Assembly (NCBI RefSeq): GCF_900167455.1 | Contig: NZ_FUWJ01000002.1 | Coordinates: 372,305-436,304, forward strand | Source: Enhydrobacter aerosaccus | GTDB taxonomy: Bacteria; Pseudomonadota; Alphaproteobacteria; Reyranellales; Reyranellaceae | Reading direction: 5' to 3' | DNA: 64,000 nt | In this document: positions 8,460 to 18,019 of the stretch, one piece after another | Numbering within the stretch: position 1 is the stretch's first letter | Layout of the letters: each line of letters begins with the position of its first letter | Made by a program: the position numbers and the translations under genes | The notes under the pieces: generated by a model | Told to the model about the DNA's origin: nothing | Databases searched by the model: none | Seen by the model: the letters and a program-made list of their open reading frames with translations, nothing else

Positions 8460-10511
8460 TCAGAACAGGAAGTACCGCTGTGCCATCGGCAGCACCTTCG
8501 CGGGTTCACAGGTCAGGAGTTCGCCGTCGGCGCGGACCTCGTACGTCTCGGGATCGACCTCGATCTTGGGGCAGAGCGCGTTGTGCACCATGTCCTTCTT
8601 GCCGATCTTGCGCGTTCCCTTGACGGGCAGCAGGCCGCGCGACAGCCCCCATTTCTTGGCCACGCCCTTGTCGATGGCAGCCTTCGACACGAACAGCACC
8701 GGGCTCGCCACCAGGGAGCGGCCATAGGCCCCGAACATGGGACGATAATGGACGGGCTGCGGTGTCGGGATCGAGGCGTTGGGATCGCCCATCGGCGCCG
8801 CCACGATCGTTCCCCCGATCAGCACCGCGTCGGGCTTGGCGCCGAAGAAGGCTGGCGACCAGATCACGAGATCGGCGCGCTTGCCGACCTCGATCGATCC
8901 GACATGCCTGGAGAGACCGTGGGCGATGGCGGGATTGATCGTGTACTTGGCGACGTAGCGCTTGACGCGGACATTGTCGTTGTCGCCGCTCTCTTCCTTC
9001 AGGCGGCCGCGCTGCTTCTTCATCTTGTCGGCGGTCTGCCAGGTGCGGATCACGACCTCGCCGACGCGGCCCATGGCCTGGCTGTCGGACGACATCATGG
9101 AGAACGCACCCATGTCGTGCAGGATATCCTCGGCGGCGATCGTCTCCTTGCGGATGCGACTCTCGGCAAAGGCGACGTCCTCGGGGATCGCCTGGTCGAG
9201 GTGATGGCACACCATCAGCATGTCGAGATGCTCGTCCACGGTGTTGACCGTGTAGGGCATGGTCGGATTGGTCGAGGACGGCAGCACGTTCTTCTCGCCG
9301 CACAGCCGGATGATGTCCGGCGCATGGCCGCCACCCGCGCCCTCGGTATGGAAGGTCGCGATGGTCCGACCCTTGAAGGCGGCGCGCGTGGTCTCGACGA
9401 AACCCGATTCGTTCAGCGTATCGGTGTGGATCGCCACCTGCACGTCCATGCGGTCGGCGACGGCCAGGCAATTGTCGATGGCTGCCGGGGTGGTACCCCA
9501 GTCCTCGTGCAGCTTGAGCCCGCAAGCGCCGGCCTCGATTTGCTCCTTGATACCGGCCGGCTTGCTGGTGTTGCCCTTGCCGAAGAAGCCGAGATTCATC
9601 GGCAGCCCCTCGGCCGCCTGCAGCATGCGGCCGAGATGCCAGGGACCGGGCGTGATGGTGGTGGCGAAGGTGCCGTGCGCCGGTCCCGTGCCGCCGCCCA
9701 GCATGGTCGTGACGCCGCTGTAGAGCGCCTCGTCGATCTGTTGCGGGCAGATGAAATGGATGTGGCAGTCGATGCCGCCGGCCGTGACGATCTTGCCTTC
9801 GCCCGCGATCACCTCGGTGCCGGGACCGATCACGATGTCGACCTTGGGCTGGATGTCGGGATTGCCGGCCTTGCCGATGCCCACGATCATCCCGCCGCGC
9901 AGGCCGATATCGGCCTTCACGATGCCCGAATGGTCGATGATCAGGGCATTGGTGATGACGGTGTCGACGGCACCCTGGGCGCGCGTGCGCTGGCTCTGGC
10001 CCATGCCGTCGCGGATGACCTTGCCGCCGCCGAACTTGACCTCCTCGCCATAGGTCGTGTGGTCCTTCTCGACCTCGACGAACAGGTCGGTATCGGCGAG
10101 GCGGACACGGTCGCCGACGGTCGGGCCGAACATATGGACGTAGGCGGCACGCGAGACACGAGTCGGTGCCTCGTTCGATCGCCCGACCTTGGCGACCGGG
10201 CCGAGCTTGCCGGAGACCTTGGCCTGGAAGCCGTAGCTTTCGCGGCCGCCGAGATAGGCCGTCAGGCGCACGGTGCGCGACTGGCCGGGCTCGAAGCGCA
10301 CCGCCGTGCCGGCGGCGATGTCGAGCCGCATGCCACGCGCGCGCTTGCGATCGAACTTCAGCGCCTCGTTGGTCTCGAAGAAATGATAGTGACTGCCGAC
10401 CTGGATCGGCCGGTCGCCGGTATTGGCGACCTCGAGCACGACGGGGTTGCGTCCGGCATTGAGCTCGAGCTCGCCTTCGGGAGTGACGATTTCGCCCGGT
10501 ATCATGATCAT
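8460..10511 (-). CDS. ureBC: Urease beta-alpha fusion subunit (UreB-UreC)
   Basis: This is the catalytic urease chain (urea to two ammonia plus CO2). Residues 1 to about 104 are the beta subunit ([37 protein letters not shown]). From about 118 the alpha subunit follows ([22 protein letters not shown]). The junction has no stop and no in-frame ATG, GTG or TTG at the usual ureC start. All nickel and catalytic residues are present at a constant +116 offset from Klebsiella UreC: His250, His252, Lys333 (carbamylated), His362, His388, Cys435/His436 and Asp476. The length of 683 residues equals the sum of both subunits. UreA remains a separate gene four bases upstream. Cytoplasmic. Confidence 0.96.
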   Translation of the reverse strand: MIMIPGEIVTPEGELELNAGRNPVVLEVANTGDRPIQVGSHYHFFETNEALKFDRKRARGMRLDIAAGTAVRFEPGQSRTVRLTAYLGGRESYGFQAKVSGKLGPVAKVGRSNEAPTRVSRAAYVHMFGPTVGDRVRLADTDLFVEVEKDHTTYGEEVKFGGGKVIRDGMGQSQRTRAQGAVDTVITNALIIDHSGIVKADIGLRGGMIVGIGKAGNPDIQPKVDIVIGPGTEVIAGEGKIVTAGGIDCHIHFICPQQIDEALYSGVTTMLGGGTGPAHGTFATTITPGPWHLGRMLQAAEGLPMNLGFFGKGNTSKPAGIKEQIEAGACGLKLHEDWGTTPAAIDNCLAVADRMDVQVAIHTDTLNESGFVETTRAAFKGRTIATFHTEGAGGGHAPDIIRLCGEKNVLPSSTNPTMPYTVNTVDEHLDMLMVCHHLDQAIPEDVAFAESRIRKETIAAEDILHDMGAFSMMSSDSQAMGRVGEVVIRTWQTADKMKKQRGRLKEESGDNDNVRVKRYVAKYTINPAIAHGLSRHVGSIEVGKRADLVIWSPAFFGAKPDAVLIGGTIVAAPMGDPNASIPTPQPVHYRPMFGAYGRSLVASPVLFVSKAAIDKGVAKKWGLSRGLLPVKGTRKIGKKDMVHNALCPKIEVDPETYEVRADGELLTCEPAKVLPMAQRYFLF

Positions 10512-10515
10512 ATCC

Positions 10516-10818
10516 TCAGCGAATGGGAGCGTGGACGGTGACGAGCTTGGTGCCGTCGGGGAAGGTCGCCTCGACCTGGATCTCCTCGATCATGTCGGCG
10601 ATACCGTCCATCACCTGATCGCGCCGCAGGACATGCGCCCCGGCCTGCATCAGATCCGCCACCGAGCGGCCGTCGCGGGCGCCTTCGACGACGAAGTCGG
10701 TAATCAGGGCGATCGCCTCGGGATGGTTGAGCTTGACGCCGCGCTCCAGGCGGCGACGGGCGACGACGGCCGCCATGGCCACCAGCAGCTTGTCCTTTTC
10801 GCGTGGCGTCAAAATCAT
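10516..10818 (-). CDS. ureA: Urease gamma subunit UreA
   Basis: This is the small structural subunit of the urease trimer-of-heterotrimers. The product is exactly 100 residues, the classic length. The typical start [17 protein letters not shown] is followed by [18 protein letters not shown] and a central VADLMQAG. It ends [18 protein letters not shown], the family's signature C-terminus. It lies 70 bases after ureD and 4 bases before the beta-alpha fusion gene, so the three are one transcription unit. Confidence 0.97.
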   Translation of the reverse strand: MILTPREKDKLLVAMAAVVARRRLERGVKLNHPEAIALITDFVVEGARDGRSVADLMQAGAHVLRRDQVMDGIADMIEEIQVEATFPDGTKLVTVHAPIR

Positions 10819-10888
10819 GGAGCCCCCTCCCTTCGCTCGGTCGTCATCCTAGTGGCTTCATCATCGCACAATCATCGCACAGGCAGCA

Positions 10889-11707
10889 TCAAACATGCCA
10901 AACCTTGGGCAGCCGTCGGCCGCGCAAGCCCGCGAGCAGCGCCACCGCGGCCGCGCGCACCCGCGTCGCCTCGCCCAGCAGGCGGGCGACGACGATACCA
11001 TTGACCAGCGTCACTCCGGCCCGCACGTCGGCCACCTGTTCCAGCAGCGCGCGCGCGCGCGCCAAGGGCTCTTGCGGCGCATCGTTCGCCAGGATCACCG
11101 TGGCCAGGGCATTGCCCGCGCCGAAGCCGGCGCCATGCGGCGTCTCGCCCTCGACGCGCAACGCATCGGTCCAGACCAGCCTGCCCTCGCGTCGCACCGA
11201 CCAGGCATCGAGAAGCAGGCCGGAGGTGAAACGCTCGCCGGAGGCCGCACGCCCCAGCACCACCATCTCGCAGGCCAGCAATGCGCCTCCAGGTCCGATA
11301 TCGGCCACGGTGCGCCGACGCAGCCGCGCGCCTTCGAAGACGATGGTTTCCTGCGGCAGCCAGTCGAGGGCCGCGCCGTCACCGACCTCGAGCGCCACGT
11401 CGACGATGCAGTCGCCGCTGTCGGCCGCGGCGCGGTAGATCTTCTCCGCTGCCTGGCTGGTCGCCTCGGCCCGTGCCTCCGGCCCGACCTCGACAGCCAT
11501 GCGCAGCCGGTCGCCCCCGGTGACACCGCCCGACGTCGTCACCAGGACGGCCTGCGGCGGATCGCCCGGTTCGGGCACGGGGAACAGGATGCGGCAGGGA
11601 TCGCGTTGATAGAGATCGGCCAGCCGGGTCCGCCCCTCCCGGTGCGCAAAGACGACGCGGCTCTGCCCTGAGGCGCGTTGGAGACCGGGACGGGTGCTGG
11701 CATTCAT
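10889..11707 (-). CDS. ureD: Urease accessory protein UreD
   Basis: UreD (UreH) is the scaffold that binds apo-urease and recruits UreF and UreG for nickel insertion. The product is 272 residues, within the family range. Motifs LVTTSGGVTGGDRL, TSQAAEKIYRA, LDWLPQETIVFEGARL and the C-terminal RGRRLPKVWHV fit the family. It is the first gene of the ure run. Only 30 bases separate its start from the divergent greB, so the promoter must overlap the intergenic gap or the greB 5' region; I could not pick out clear promoter boxes. Confidence 0.94.
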   Translation of the reverse strand: MNASTRPGLQRASGQSRVVFAHREGRTRLADLYQRDPCRILFPVPEPGDPPQAVLVTTSGGVTGGDRLRMAVEVGPEARAEATSQAAEKIYRAAADSGDCIVDVALEVGDGAALDWLPQETIVFEGARLRRRTVADIGPGGALLACEMVVLGRAASGERFTSGLLLDAWSVRREGRLVWTDALRVEGETPHGAGFGAGNALATVILANDAPQEPLARARALLEQVADVRAGVTLVNGIVVARLLGEATRVRAAAVALLAGLRGRRLPKVWHV

Positions 11708-11737
11708 CGGCCCCGTCTTGATAAATTAAGGATTGAA

Positions 11738-12289
11738 ATGAGCAAGGCCTTCACGAAGGAAAGCGACGCCGACCTGGACGACGACCTGCCCGAGGATACG
11801 GGCGGGCTGCCGGCCGGCGCGAAGAATTACATGACCCCGGAAGGGTTCGCCCGCATGCGCGAGGAGTTGATGACCCTCATGCGCAAGGAACGGCCCGAGG
11901 TGGTGCAGGTTGTGTCGTGGGCAGCCGCCAATGGCGATCGCTCCGAGAATGGCGACTATCTCTACGGCAAGAAGCGCCTGCGCGAGATCGATCGGCGCAT
12001 CCGATTCCTGAGCAAGCGCCTGGAACGATCCGAGGTGGTCGATCCCGCCAAGCGCCCCAAGACCGACCAGGTCTTCTTCGGTGCCACCGTGACCTGGGCC
12101 AACTCCAAGGGCGAGGAGCGCATCGTGAAGATCGTCGGCATCGACGAGGTCGATCCGGCGAAGGGCCATGTCAGCTGGATCTCGCCCATCGCCAAGGCGC
12201 TGATGCGCGCCCACGAAGGCGACATGGTCAAGATGCGCACCCCGGGCGGCGTCGAGGAGATCGAGATCGTGAAAGTGGCCTACGTGTGA
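11738..12289 (+). CDS. greB: Transcription elongation factor GreB
   Basis: Gre factors insert a coiled coil into the RNA polymerase secondary channel and stimulate cleavage of backtracked RNA. The product is 183 residues from MSKAFTKES, preceded by an AAGGA-type ribosome site. After an acidic N-terminal extension (ESDADLDDDLPED) comes the coiled coil. The acidic tip is in NGDRSENGDYLYGKKRLREI, the GreB form of the motif. An FKBP-like C-terminal domain follows, ending EEIEIVKVAY. Its stop is three bases from the convergent stop of the next gene. Confidence 0.93.
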   Translation: MSKAFTKESDADLDDDLPEDTGGLPAGAKNYMTPEGFARMREELMTLMRKERPEVVQVVSWAAANGDRSENGDYLYGKKRLREIDRRIRFLSKRLERSEVVDPAKRPKTDQVFFGATVTWANSKGEERIVKIVGIDEVDPAKGHVSWISPIAKALMRAHEGDMVKMRTPGGVEEIEIVKVAYV

Positions 12290-12292
12290 GGA

Positions 12293-13894
12293 TCAGACGC
12301 CTATCAGGCCGATGTCCTGGTACCAGCTCTGCGCCTGGACATATGACTTGATGCGTGGCGACAGCGCATGCGCCATGGCGTCGTGATAGACCCAGATCAT
12401 CGCCGCGTCGTCCACGGCCAGGGCATGGATCCTGCCCGCCAGCTCGTCCTGCTTCGCAGGATCGAACGTGTTCCTCAACTCGGTCGCGAGCTTGTCGACC
12501 TCGGCGTTCTTGTAGGAACTCCAGTTGACGCCGACAGGGGCCACCTGGTCAGAAGCGAAGAACCGGATGACCGCGTAGAACGGATCCGACGTCACATGGG
12601 TGACGTTGGTGGCGGAGATGCCCGCATTCATGTCGGCCCTGGCGCCGCTGCGCCAGCCAGTCATCAGCGCTTCGAGATCGAGGACGCGGAACTCGATGTC
12701 GATGAAGGCCTCCTTCAGCATCTCCTGGATGGCTTCATTGACCATCTGATTGGTGCCGCCGGCCTGGATCGAGATCTTCGCCTTCATGCGATTCGCCTTG
12801 CCGAAGCCCGCCTCGGTCATGAGCTGCCGTGCCGCATCAGGCGCGTACTTGATCTCGAAGGTCGGCTTGCCGAACCACGGGCTGGTCCTGTCGACCTCGC
12901 CATAGGCCGGCTTCACGAGCCCGTTGAGGAGCTTCACGATCGCATCTCGGTCGATGGCGAGGTTGGCGGCCTTACGCACGCGGATGTCGGCCCACGGCGA
13001 GCCCGGCAGCAGCGAGGGATGATATTGGAAGACGTGCGGAGTGATGTTGCTCACGATCCGGGCGCCGCTCTGCTTTAGTCGATCCAGCACGTCGGGAGCG
13101 GGCGCTTCGATCAGATCGACGGTACCCGAGATCAGGGCGGCGCTCCGGCTCGAATCCTCCGGCGTGCAAAGGAGGATCATGCGATCGGCCTTGGCCACGC
13201 GCTTAGGATCCCAGTAGCCATCGTTCCTCACCAGCTCCACCCGCTCGCGCGGCACCAGGCGGGCGAGCTTGAAGGGGCCGGTGCCAGACGGCTCCGAGGC
13301 GAACTTGTTCCAGTCGCGGCCGACCTTCTCCCACTGTGCCGGACTGGAGACCAGGAACCACAGGAGCTGATAAGGAAAGAGCGAGTCGACCGTCTTGGTC
13401 TTGATCTCGATCTCCATGTCGCCGGCCTTGCGATAGCTCGCCAGGCCCGGCAGGCGCGGGCGCACCTGTGCGGCTTGGCGGGTGTCGAACTGCGGGGCAT
13501 CCTTGTTGAAGATCTTCTCGAGATTCCAGATCACCGCATCGGCATCGAACGCCGACCCGTCGTGGAACTTCACGCCGGAGCGCAGCCTGATGGTCCAGAT
13601 GGTCCTGTCGGCATCGCCCACCTTCCAGTCCGTCGCCAGGCCCGGGATCATCTTGCCCGGCCGATCGGAGACATCGAGTTCCCAGGCGATCAGCGGGTCG
13701 TAGATCGTCAGGCCAGTAAACTGGTAGGCGCCGGCGCCCCGATCCGGCTGGCCGGTCGTGAGGGGGACATCGGCCATCGCGATGCCGTAGCGCACGAGCT
13801 TCTCGCCGTCGGCAAGGGCAGGCCGCAGCACCGTCGGCACAGGCAAGGTGAGCGCAGCCGTGCCGGCCAGCAGTGATCGGCGTGAAAGCGTCAT
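12293..13894 (-). CDS. ABC transporter substrate-binding protein, family 5 (peptide type)
   Basis: This is a periplasmic solute receptor of the DppA/OppA/NikA family. The product is 533 residues from MTLSRRSLLAG, whose SRRS plus hydrophobic stretch is a likely Tat signal. The family core is visible as VKFHDGSAFDADAVIWNLEK and PDAARQLMTEAGF. Odd point: no permease or ATPase genes lie beside it, so it must share a transporter or be an orphan receptor. A 194-base gap separates it from pcaG upstream. The ligand cannot be told from sequence. Confidence 0.88.
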   Translation of the reverse strand: MTLSRRSLLAGTAALTLPVPTVLRPALADGEKLVRYGIAMADVPLTTGQPDRGAGAYQFTGLTIYDPLIAWELDVSDRPGKMIPGLATDWKVGDADRTIWTIRLRSGVKFHDGSAFDADAVIWNLEKIFNKDAPQFDTRQAAQVRPRLPGLASYRKAGDMEIEIKTKTVDSLFPYQLLWFLVSSPAQWEKVGRDWNKFASEPSGTGPFKLARLVPRERVELVRNDGYWDPKRVAKADRMILLCTPEDSSRSAALISGTVDLIEAPAPDVLDRLKQSGARIVSNITPHVFQYHPSLLPGSPWADIRVRKAANLAIDRDAIVKLLNGLVKPAYGEVDRTSPWFGKPTFEIKYAPDAARQLMTEAGFGKANRMKAKISIQAGGTNQMVNEAIQEMLKEAFIDIEFRVLDLEALMTGWRSGARADMNAGISATNVTHVTSDPFYAVIRFFASDQVAPVGVNWSSYKNAEVDKLATELRNTFDPAKQDELAGRIHALAVDDAAMIWVYHDAMAHALSPRIKSYVQAQSWYQDIGLIGV

Positions 13895-14088
13895 GCTATC
13901 TCCCCGGAATATGGACTGGGATCGAACGAAGCGATTCCCATGCCAGCGCCGGTGCGGCGCACAGTATCGTGTTGCGCACCGCTTCCCGGCAGCTTCCGAA
14001 GCAATGACGGGCGCGACCTTCGTCTGGATCAGTCGCGGCCGAGGCAAAAGCCGGAGCCAAATGCAGGGCCCGACATCCGGCCCTGCAA

Positions 14089-14652
14089 TCAGCAGTCGAA
14101 GAACACCGTCTCCTGGGGGCCGCCGAGATGGATCGGCAACCGCCACGTTCCGTTGGCGTCGCGCTGGGCGAGCAGGGTCGAGCGACGGGCCGGCTCGATC
14201 ATCTTGAGCACCGGGTCCTCGGCATTGGCCGGATCGCCCTCGAAATAGAGCCGGGTCGCGACGCGGTTCAGAAGGCCGCGAGCGAAGATCGACACGTTGA
14301 TGTGCGGCGCCTGCAGGCCGCCCTGGGGCCAGGGCACCCGGCCCGGCTTGATGGTGCTGAACTGGCTGCTGCCGTCGAGCCAGGTCGAGGCGCGGCCGAA
14401 GCCCTCGAAACCCGGGTCGAGCGGCAGGTTGCGGCGATCGTCCGGGTGGTTGTAGCGGCCATGGCTGTTGGCCTGCCAGATCTCGAACACGCCATCCGGC
14501 ACCACCATGCCATCGGCATCGTGCAAGCTCAGCACGATCTCGACGTGCTCGCCGGCGACATTGGGCGGCGCCAGATCCTGGCGGTAGGCTTTAACGAGCG
14601 TGCCGACATAGAACGGCCCGATGGTCTGCGACGGCGTCAGTCCCTTTGACAT
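14089..14652 (-). CDS. pcaG: Protocatechuate 3,4-dioxygenase alpha subunit
   Basis: This is the alpha chain of the enzyme that opens protocatechuate to beta-carboxy-cis,cis-muconate in the beta-ketoadipate pathway. The product is 187 residues. TPSQTIGPFYVG at the N-terminus, GRYNHPDDRRNLPLDPGF and APHINVSIFARGLLNR are typical PcaG text. As in other alpha chains the iron ligands are not all present; the active site iron is in PcaH. It lies 4 bases after pcaH and is surely co-translated with it. No other pca genes are in the window. Confidence 0.95.
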   Translation of the reverse strand: MSKGLTPSQTIGPFYVGTLVKAYRQDLAPPNVAGEHVEIVLSLHDADGMVVPDGVFEIWQANSHGRYNHPDDRRNLPLDPGFEGFGRASTWLDGSSQFSTIKPGRVPWPQGGLQAPHINVSIFARGLLNRVATRLYFEGDPANAEDPVLKMIEPARRSTLLAQRDANGTWRLPIHLGGPQETVFFDC

Positions 14653-14656
14653 GATC

Positions 14657-15352
14657 TCATTCCATTGGCGTAGCGTTGCGGCCGCGCAGCACGATGTCGA
14701 AACGATAGGCGAGCGCCCATTCGGGCCGCGTCGAGTCGAGGTCGAAAGCCGCCTGCAGGCGATGCCGCGCCCCGTCCGGCACCGAATTGTAGATCGGGTC
14801 GAACGGCAGCAGCGGATCGTTGGGAAAATACATCTGCGTGATCAGTCGCGTCGCGAAGCTCGGACCGAACAGCGAGAAGTGGATATGGGCCGGTCGCCAG
14901 GCGTTGTAGTGATTCTTCCAGGGATAGGCGCCAGGCTTGATGGTGATGAAGTGGTAGCGCCCCTCCTCGTCGGCGCGCGCACGCCCACCGCCATAGAAGT
15001 TCGGGTCGAGCGGCGCATCGTGCTGGTCGCCCGGATGGTGGTAGCGGCCGGCCGCGTTGCACTGCCAGATCTCGACCAGAGCCTTCGGCACCGGCTTGCC
15101 GTCCTCATCGAGAACGCGTCCATGCACGAGGATGCGTTCGCCCAACGGCGGCCCCATGCGCTGGCGGGTCAGATCGTTCTCCAGCGCATCGAGCCGCTCC
15201 TCGGCGAGCAGCGGCCCGGTGATTTCCGACAGCGTGTGCGGCAGGGCGACCGCCGGCCGGCGGGGCGCGCGGCCCGGCGTCGACTTGTAGGCTTCGGACA
15301 GGTTGGCCGGATGTGTACCGGCAGCCGGTCGGCGGTAGATTTCCTTTTCCAT
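14657..15352 (-). CDS. pcaH: Protocatechuate 3,4-dioxygenase beta subunit
   Basis: This is the iron-bearing chain of the intradiol dioxygenase. The product is 231 residues. The four Fe(III) ligands are visible as Tyr104 (GRYHHPGD), Tyr143 (GAYPW), His156 and His158 (RPAHIHFS). Their spacing (39, 13, 2) is the same as in the Pseudomonas enzyme. It follows the phosphonate monoester hydrolase-like gene by 21 bases and precedes pcaG by 4, so all three look like one transcript. Confidence 0.96.
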   Translation of the reverse strand: MEKEIYRRPAAGTHPANLSEAYKSTPGRAPRRPAVALPHTLSEITGPLLAEERLDALENDLTRQRMGPPLGERILVHGRVLDEDGKPVPKALVEIWQCNAAGRYHHPGDQHDAPLDPNFYGGGRARADEEGRYHFITIKPGAYPWKNHYNAWRPAHIHFSLFGPSFATRLITQMYFPNDPLLPFDPIYNSVPDGARHRLQAAFDLDSTRPEWALAYRFDIVLRGRNATPME

Positions 15353-15373
15353 GCCGCGAAGTTTAGCGCCGGC

Positions 15374-16906
15374 TCAGGCGGCGCGCACCTGCAGCCCGTC
15401 CGGCGAGGCCCGATACCCGGTCAGCGTGCGCTCCGCGAAACCGAGGCGCCAATCCAGCATTTTGGCCGCATATTCGTGCATGCGTGCGGCATAGGCCGGG
15501 TCGCCCGCCCGGTTCACGAACTGGCCGGGATCCTTCTTCAGATCGAAGAACAGCGGCGGCAGCGCGGCGAAATGCACGTACTTGAAGGACTCGTCCTGCA
15601 CCACGGCGAGCGCGCACTTGTCCATCGGCAGGCCTAGAGCCGATTCAGGCTGGCTGTAGAAGAGATCGCGGAAGTCGAACTCGTAATGCACCTCGGTGCG
15701 CCAGTCCGCCGGCGGCTCGCCGTTGCAGAAGGGCAGCATCGAGCGGCCGTCGCACTGGCGCGGCACGGGCAGGTCCAGCCAGTCGAGGATGGTCGGCATG
15801 GTGTCGATCGTCTCGGTGAAGCGATCGACGATGGTGCCGCGCGTGGCATCGGCGCTAGCGCGCGGATCGCGGATGACGAGCGGAATCCGATAGGACTCGT
15901 CGAAATAGCCGATCTTGCCCAGCAGGTAGTGGTCGCCGCCCTGCTCGGCGTGGTCGCAGGTGAAGATGATCAGCGTGTCATCCCACTGCCCGGTCTGCTT
16001 CAGATAGTCGAACACGCGGCCGAGATGATCGTCGATCTCGCTCATCAGGCCGCAGTAGGTGGCACGCATCTGCGCCACTTCCGCCTCGGTCATCTCCGAC
16101 CCGAGACCCTGCCCGTCCTGGAAGAAGCTCGCCTGCTTGATGTTGTTGACGTAGTAGGCGAGCAGCGGATTTTGCTTGGCTTCCTCTTGCGGCGTCGCGG
16201 CGCGCACGGGCTTGGGCATGTCCTCGGGCCGGTACATGGCGTGATACGGCGCCGGCGCGATGAAGGGCGGATGCGGCCGGTAGTAGCCGAGATGCAGGAA
16301 CCAGGGCTTGCCGCCATGGCCCTGCAGATAGGCGAGGCCCCGCTCGGTGAACCAGGCAGTGTCCGAAAGGTCCTTCGGGATTACGGCGGCGCGCTCGGTC
16401 GCACCCGTGCCGGCGCCGCCCTGTGGCAGCCAGATATCTTCGCGGATCTTGGGCAGGTCGAAGCCCTGGCTCGCGACCCAGCCGAAATAGGCGTCGCGAT
16501 TCTCGAAGGCGCCGACGGGATTGAAGCCATCCATGATATCGCCCAGCACAAAGAAGCGCGGATCGCTAGGCGCCGTCTTGCGCGGATCGGGCGTCGTGGT
16601 CGTGTAGCCGACCAGCGCCGGATCATAGCCGCCACTGCGCAGCTCCTTGGCCAGATTGGTGAAGCGCGAATCGAGCGGAATGGTGTTCTGCACCGCACGG
16701 TGGTTCATCATGTACATGCCGGTCAGCAGGCTGGCGCGCGCCGGCCCGCAGGGAACAGCCTGCGTGAAATGGTTGCGGAAGGTCACGCCCTCGGCACACA
16801 GCCGGTCGAGGTTGGGAAGCTTGAGGTAGCCAGCGCCGAGCTTGGGCAGCATCGCCCCGCGCCACTGGTCGACGACGATCAACAGGACATTTTTGCGAGC
16901 GGACAT
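15374..16906 (-). CDS. Phosphonate monoester hydrolase/arylsulfatase-family enzyme
   Basis: This alkaline-phosphatase-superfamily hydrolase is 510 residues long. The formylglycine site is Cys53 in the C-x-P-x-R motif (CGPARASLLTG). Metal ligands begin with Asp13 (LIVVDQWRG) and continue with CDHAEQGGDHYLLGK. From memory the whole text is close to the Rhizobium leguminosarum phosphonate monoester hydrolase (VTFRNH, MNHRAVQNT, LHLGYYRPHPPF). That enzyme is promiscuous towards phosphonate monoesters, phosphodiesters and sulfate esters. One difference is DHAEQGGDH where the relative has DHGEQLGDH. No signal peptide, so cytoplasmic. A formylglycine-generating enzyme is not in this window. It heads a run with pcaHG. 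Confidence 0.88.
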   Translation of the reverse strand: MSARKNVLLIVVDQWRGAMLPKLGAGYLKLPNLDRLCAEGVTFRNHFTQAVPCGPARASLLTGMYMMNHRAVQNTIPLDSRFTNLAKELRSGGYDPALVGYTTTTPDPRKTAPSDPRFFVLGDIMDGFNPVGAFENRDAYFGWVASQGFDLPKIREDIWLPQGGAGTGATERAAVIPKDLSDTAWFTERGLAYLQGHGGKPWFLHLGYYRPHPPFIAPAPYHAMYRPEDMPKPVRAATPQEEAKQNPLLAYYVNNIKQASFFQDGQGLGSEMTEAEVAQMRATYCGLMSEIDDHLGRVFDYLKQTGQWDDTLIIFTCDHAEQGGDHYLLGKIGYFDESYRIPLVIRDPRASADATRGTIVDRFTETIDTMPTILDWLDLPVPRQCDGRSMLPFCNGEPPADWRTEVHYEFDFRDLFYSQPESALGLPMDKCALAVVQDESFKYVHFAALPPLFFDLKKDPGQFVNRAGDPAYAARMHEYAAKMLDWRLGFAERTLTGYRASPDGLQVRAA

Positions 16907-16977
16907 GCATTCTCACCATGGTTGGCCGTCGGCCAGTTTGCGTTAGAGTGACACCAAAGAAGAGGAGGAAAGAACAC

Positions 16978-18009
16978 GTGGCACGCTTCAAAATCGTGAC
17001 AACGGGCCCCGGCGGCAGCGATCATTCTCTGGAAATGGAAGCTTTGACCGGCCTCGGCGCGGAGATCGTCGAGATTTCCGGCGGCGATGACGAGTTGGCC
17101 AAAGCGGTGGCGGACGCCGACGGCATCTATGCCAAGGGGCGGCCTCGGATCACGGCCAAGGTCATCGAGGCCGGCAAGAAGCTGAAGGTCGTGTCGCTCG
17201 GCAGCGTCGGGGTCGATTCGGTCGATGTCGATGCCGCGACCAAGCTCGGCATTCCCGTCACCAACGTGCCGGATACGTTCATCGAGGAAGTGGCCGATCA
17301 TGCCATGACCCTGATCCTGGCGACCTGGCGGCGTCTTGTCGTGCAGGATCGCATGGTGCGCACCGGCGAATGGACCAAGGCGCGCCCCATGCTCTACCAG
17401 TTTCCGCGCCTGATGGGCCAGACGCTCGGCTTCATCTCCTTCGGCCATGTCGCTCGGGCGACCGCCAAGCGGGCGGCGCCCTTCGGTTTCCAGATGCTCG
17501 CCTACGATCCCTTCATCGAAGAACTGGTCATGTCGGAGCATGGCGTGCAGCCCGTCGGTCTCGATGAGCTGCTGGAGCGGTCCGACATCATTTCCATGCA
17601 TGCGCCGGGGACGAAGGAGGCGCATCATCTCCTCAAGGAAGCGCACTTCCGCAAGATGAGGAAGACGGCGCTGTTCGTGAACACGGGCCGCGGCGCGACA
17701 GTCGACGAACCGGCCCTGATCAAGGCACTGCAGGAAGGATGGATCGCCGGCGCCGGCCTCGATGTGCTGGAGACCGAGCCGGTCGGGCACAACAACCCGC
17801 TGCTCGGCATGGACAATGTGATCCTGACGGCCCATGTGGCCTCGGCCTCCGATCGCTTCGATAAGGCGCGCAAGCGGCGCGTCGGCGCCGAGCTGGCGCT
17901 GGTGCTTTCCGGCCGCTGGCCCCGCGCCTGTGTCAATCCGGCCGTACTGGAGAAGTCCGCCCTGCAGCGCTGGCAGCCCTATTCGATGGAGCGAGGCCCC
18001 GGAAACTGA
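16978..18009 (+). CDS. D-isomer 2-hydroxyacid dehydrogenase family protein
   Basis: This is an NAD(P)-dependent oxidoreductase of the phosphoglycerate/D-lactate dehydrogenase fold, 343 residues. The start is taken as GTG at 16978 because an AGGAGGA ribosome site lies 8 bases upstream. Catalytic Arg (NTGRGATVDE), Glu (DVLETEPV) and His (LTAHVASAS) are present. Odd point: the dinucleotide-binding turn reads LGFISFGHVAR, so the first and third glycines of the usual GxGxxG are Ser and Ala. The substrate is unknown. It is followed after 10 bases by a DUF1330 gene, likely one transcript. Confidence 0.88.
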   Translation: MARFKIVTTGPGGSDHSLEMEALTGLGAEIVEISGGDDELAKAVADADGIYAKGRPRITAKVIEAGKKLKVVSLGSVGVDSVDVDAATKLGIPVTNVPDTFIEEVADHAMTLILATWRRLVVQDRMVRTGEWTKARPMLYQFPRLMGQTLGFISFGHVARATAKRAAPFGFQMLAYDPFIEELVMSEHGVQPVGLDELLERSDIISMHAPGTKEAHHLLKEAHFRKMRKTALFVNTGRGATVDEPALIKALQEGWIAGAGLDVLETEPVGHNNPLLGMDNVILTAHVASASDRFDKARKRRVGAELALVLSGRWPRACVNPAVLEKSALQRWQPYSMERGPGN

Positions 18010-18019
18010 CGGAGGGCGG

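Noticed and set aside
8583..10541. 652-codon open frame on the plus strand antisense to the urease fusion gene
   Set aside because: It mirrors the codon structure of ureBC, has no domain text and no ribosome site. Long antisense frames are common in GC-rich coding DNA.
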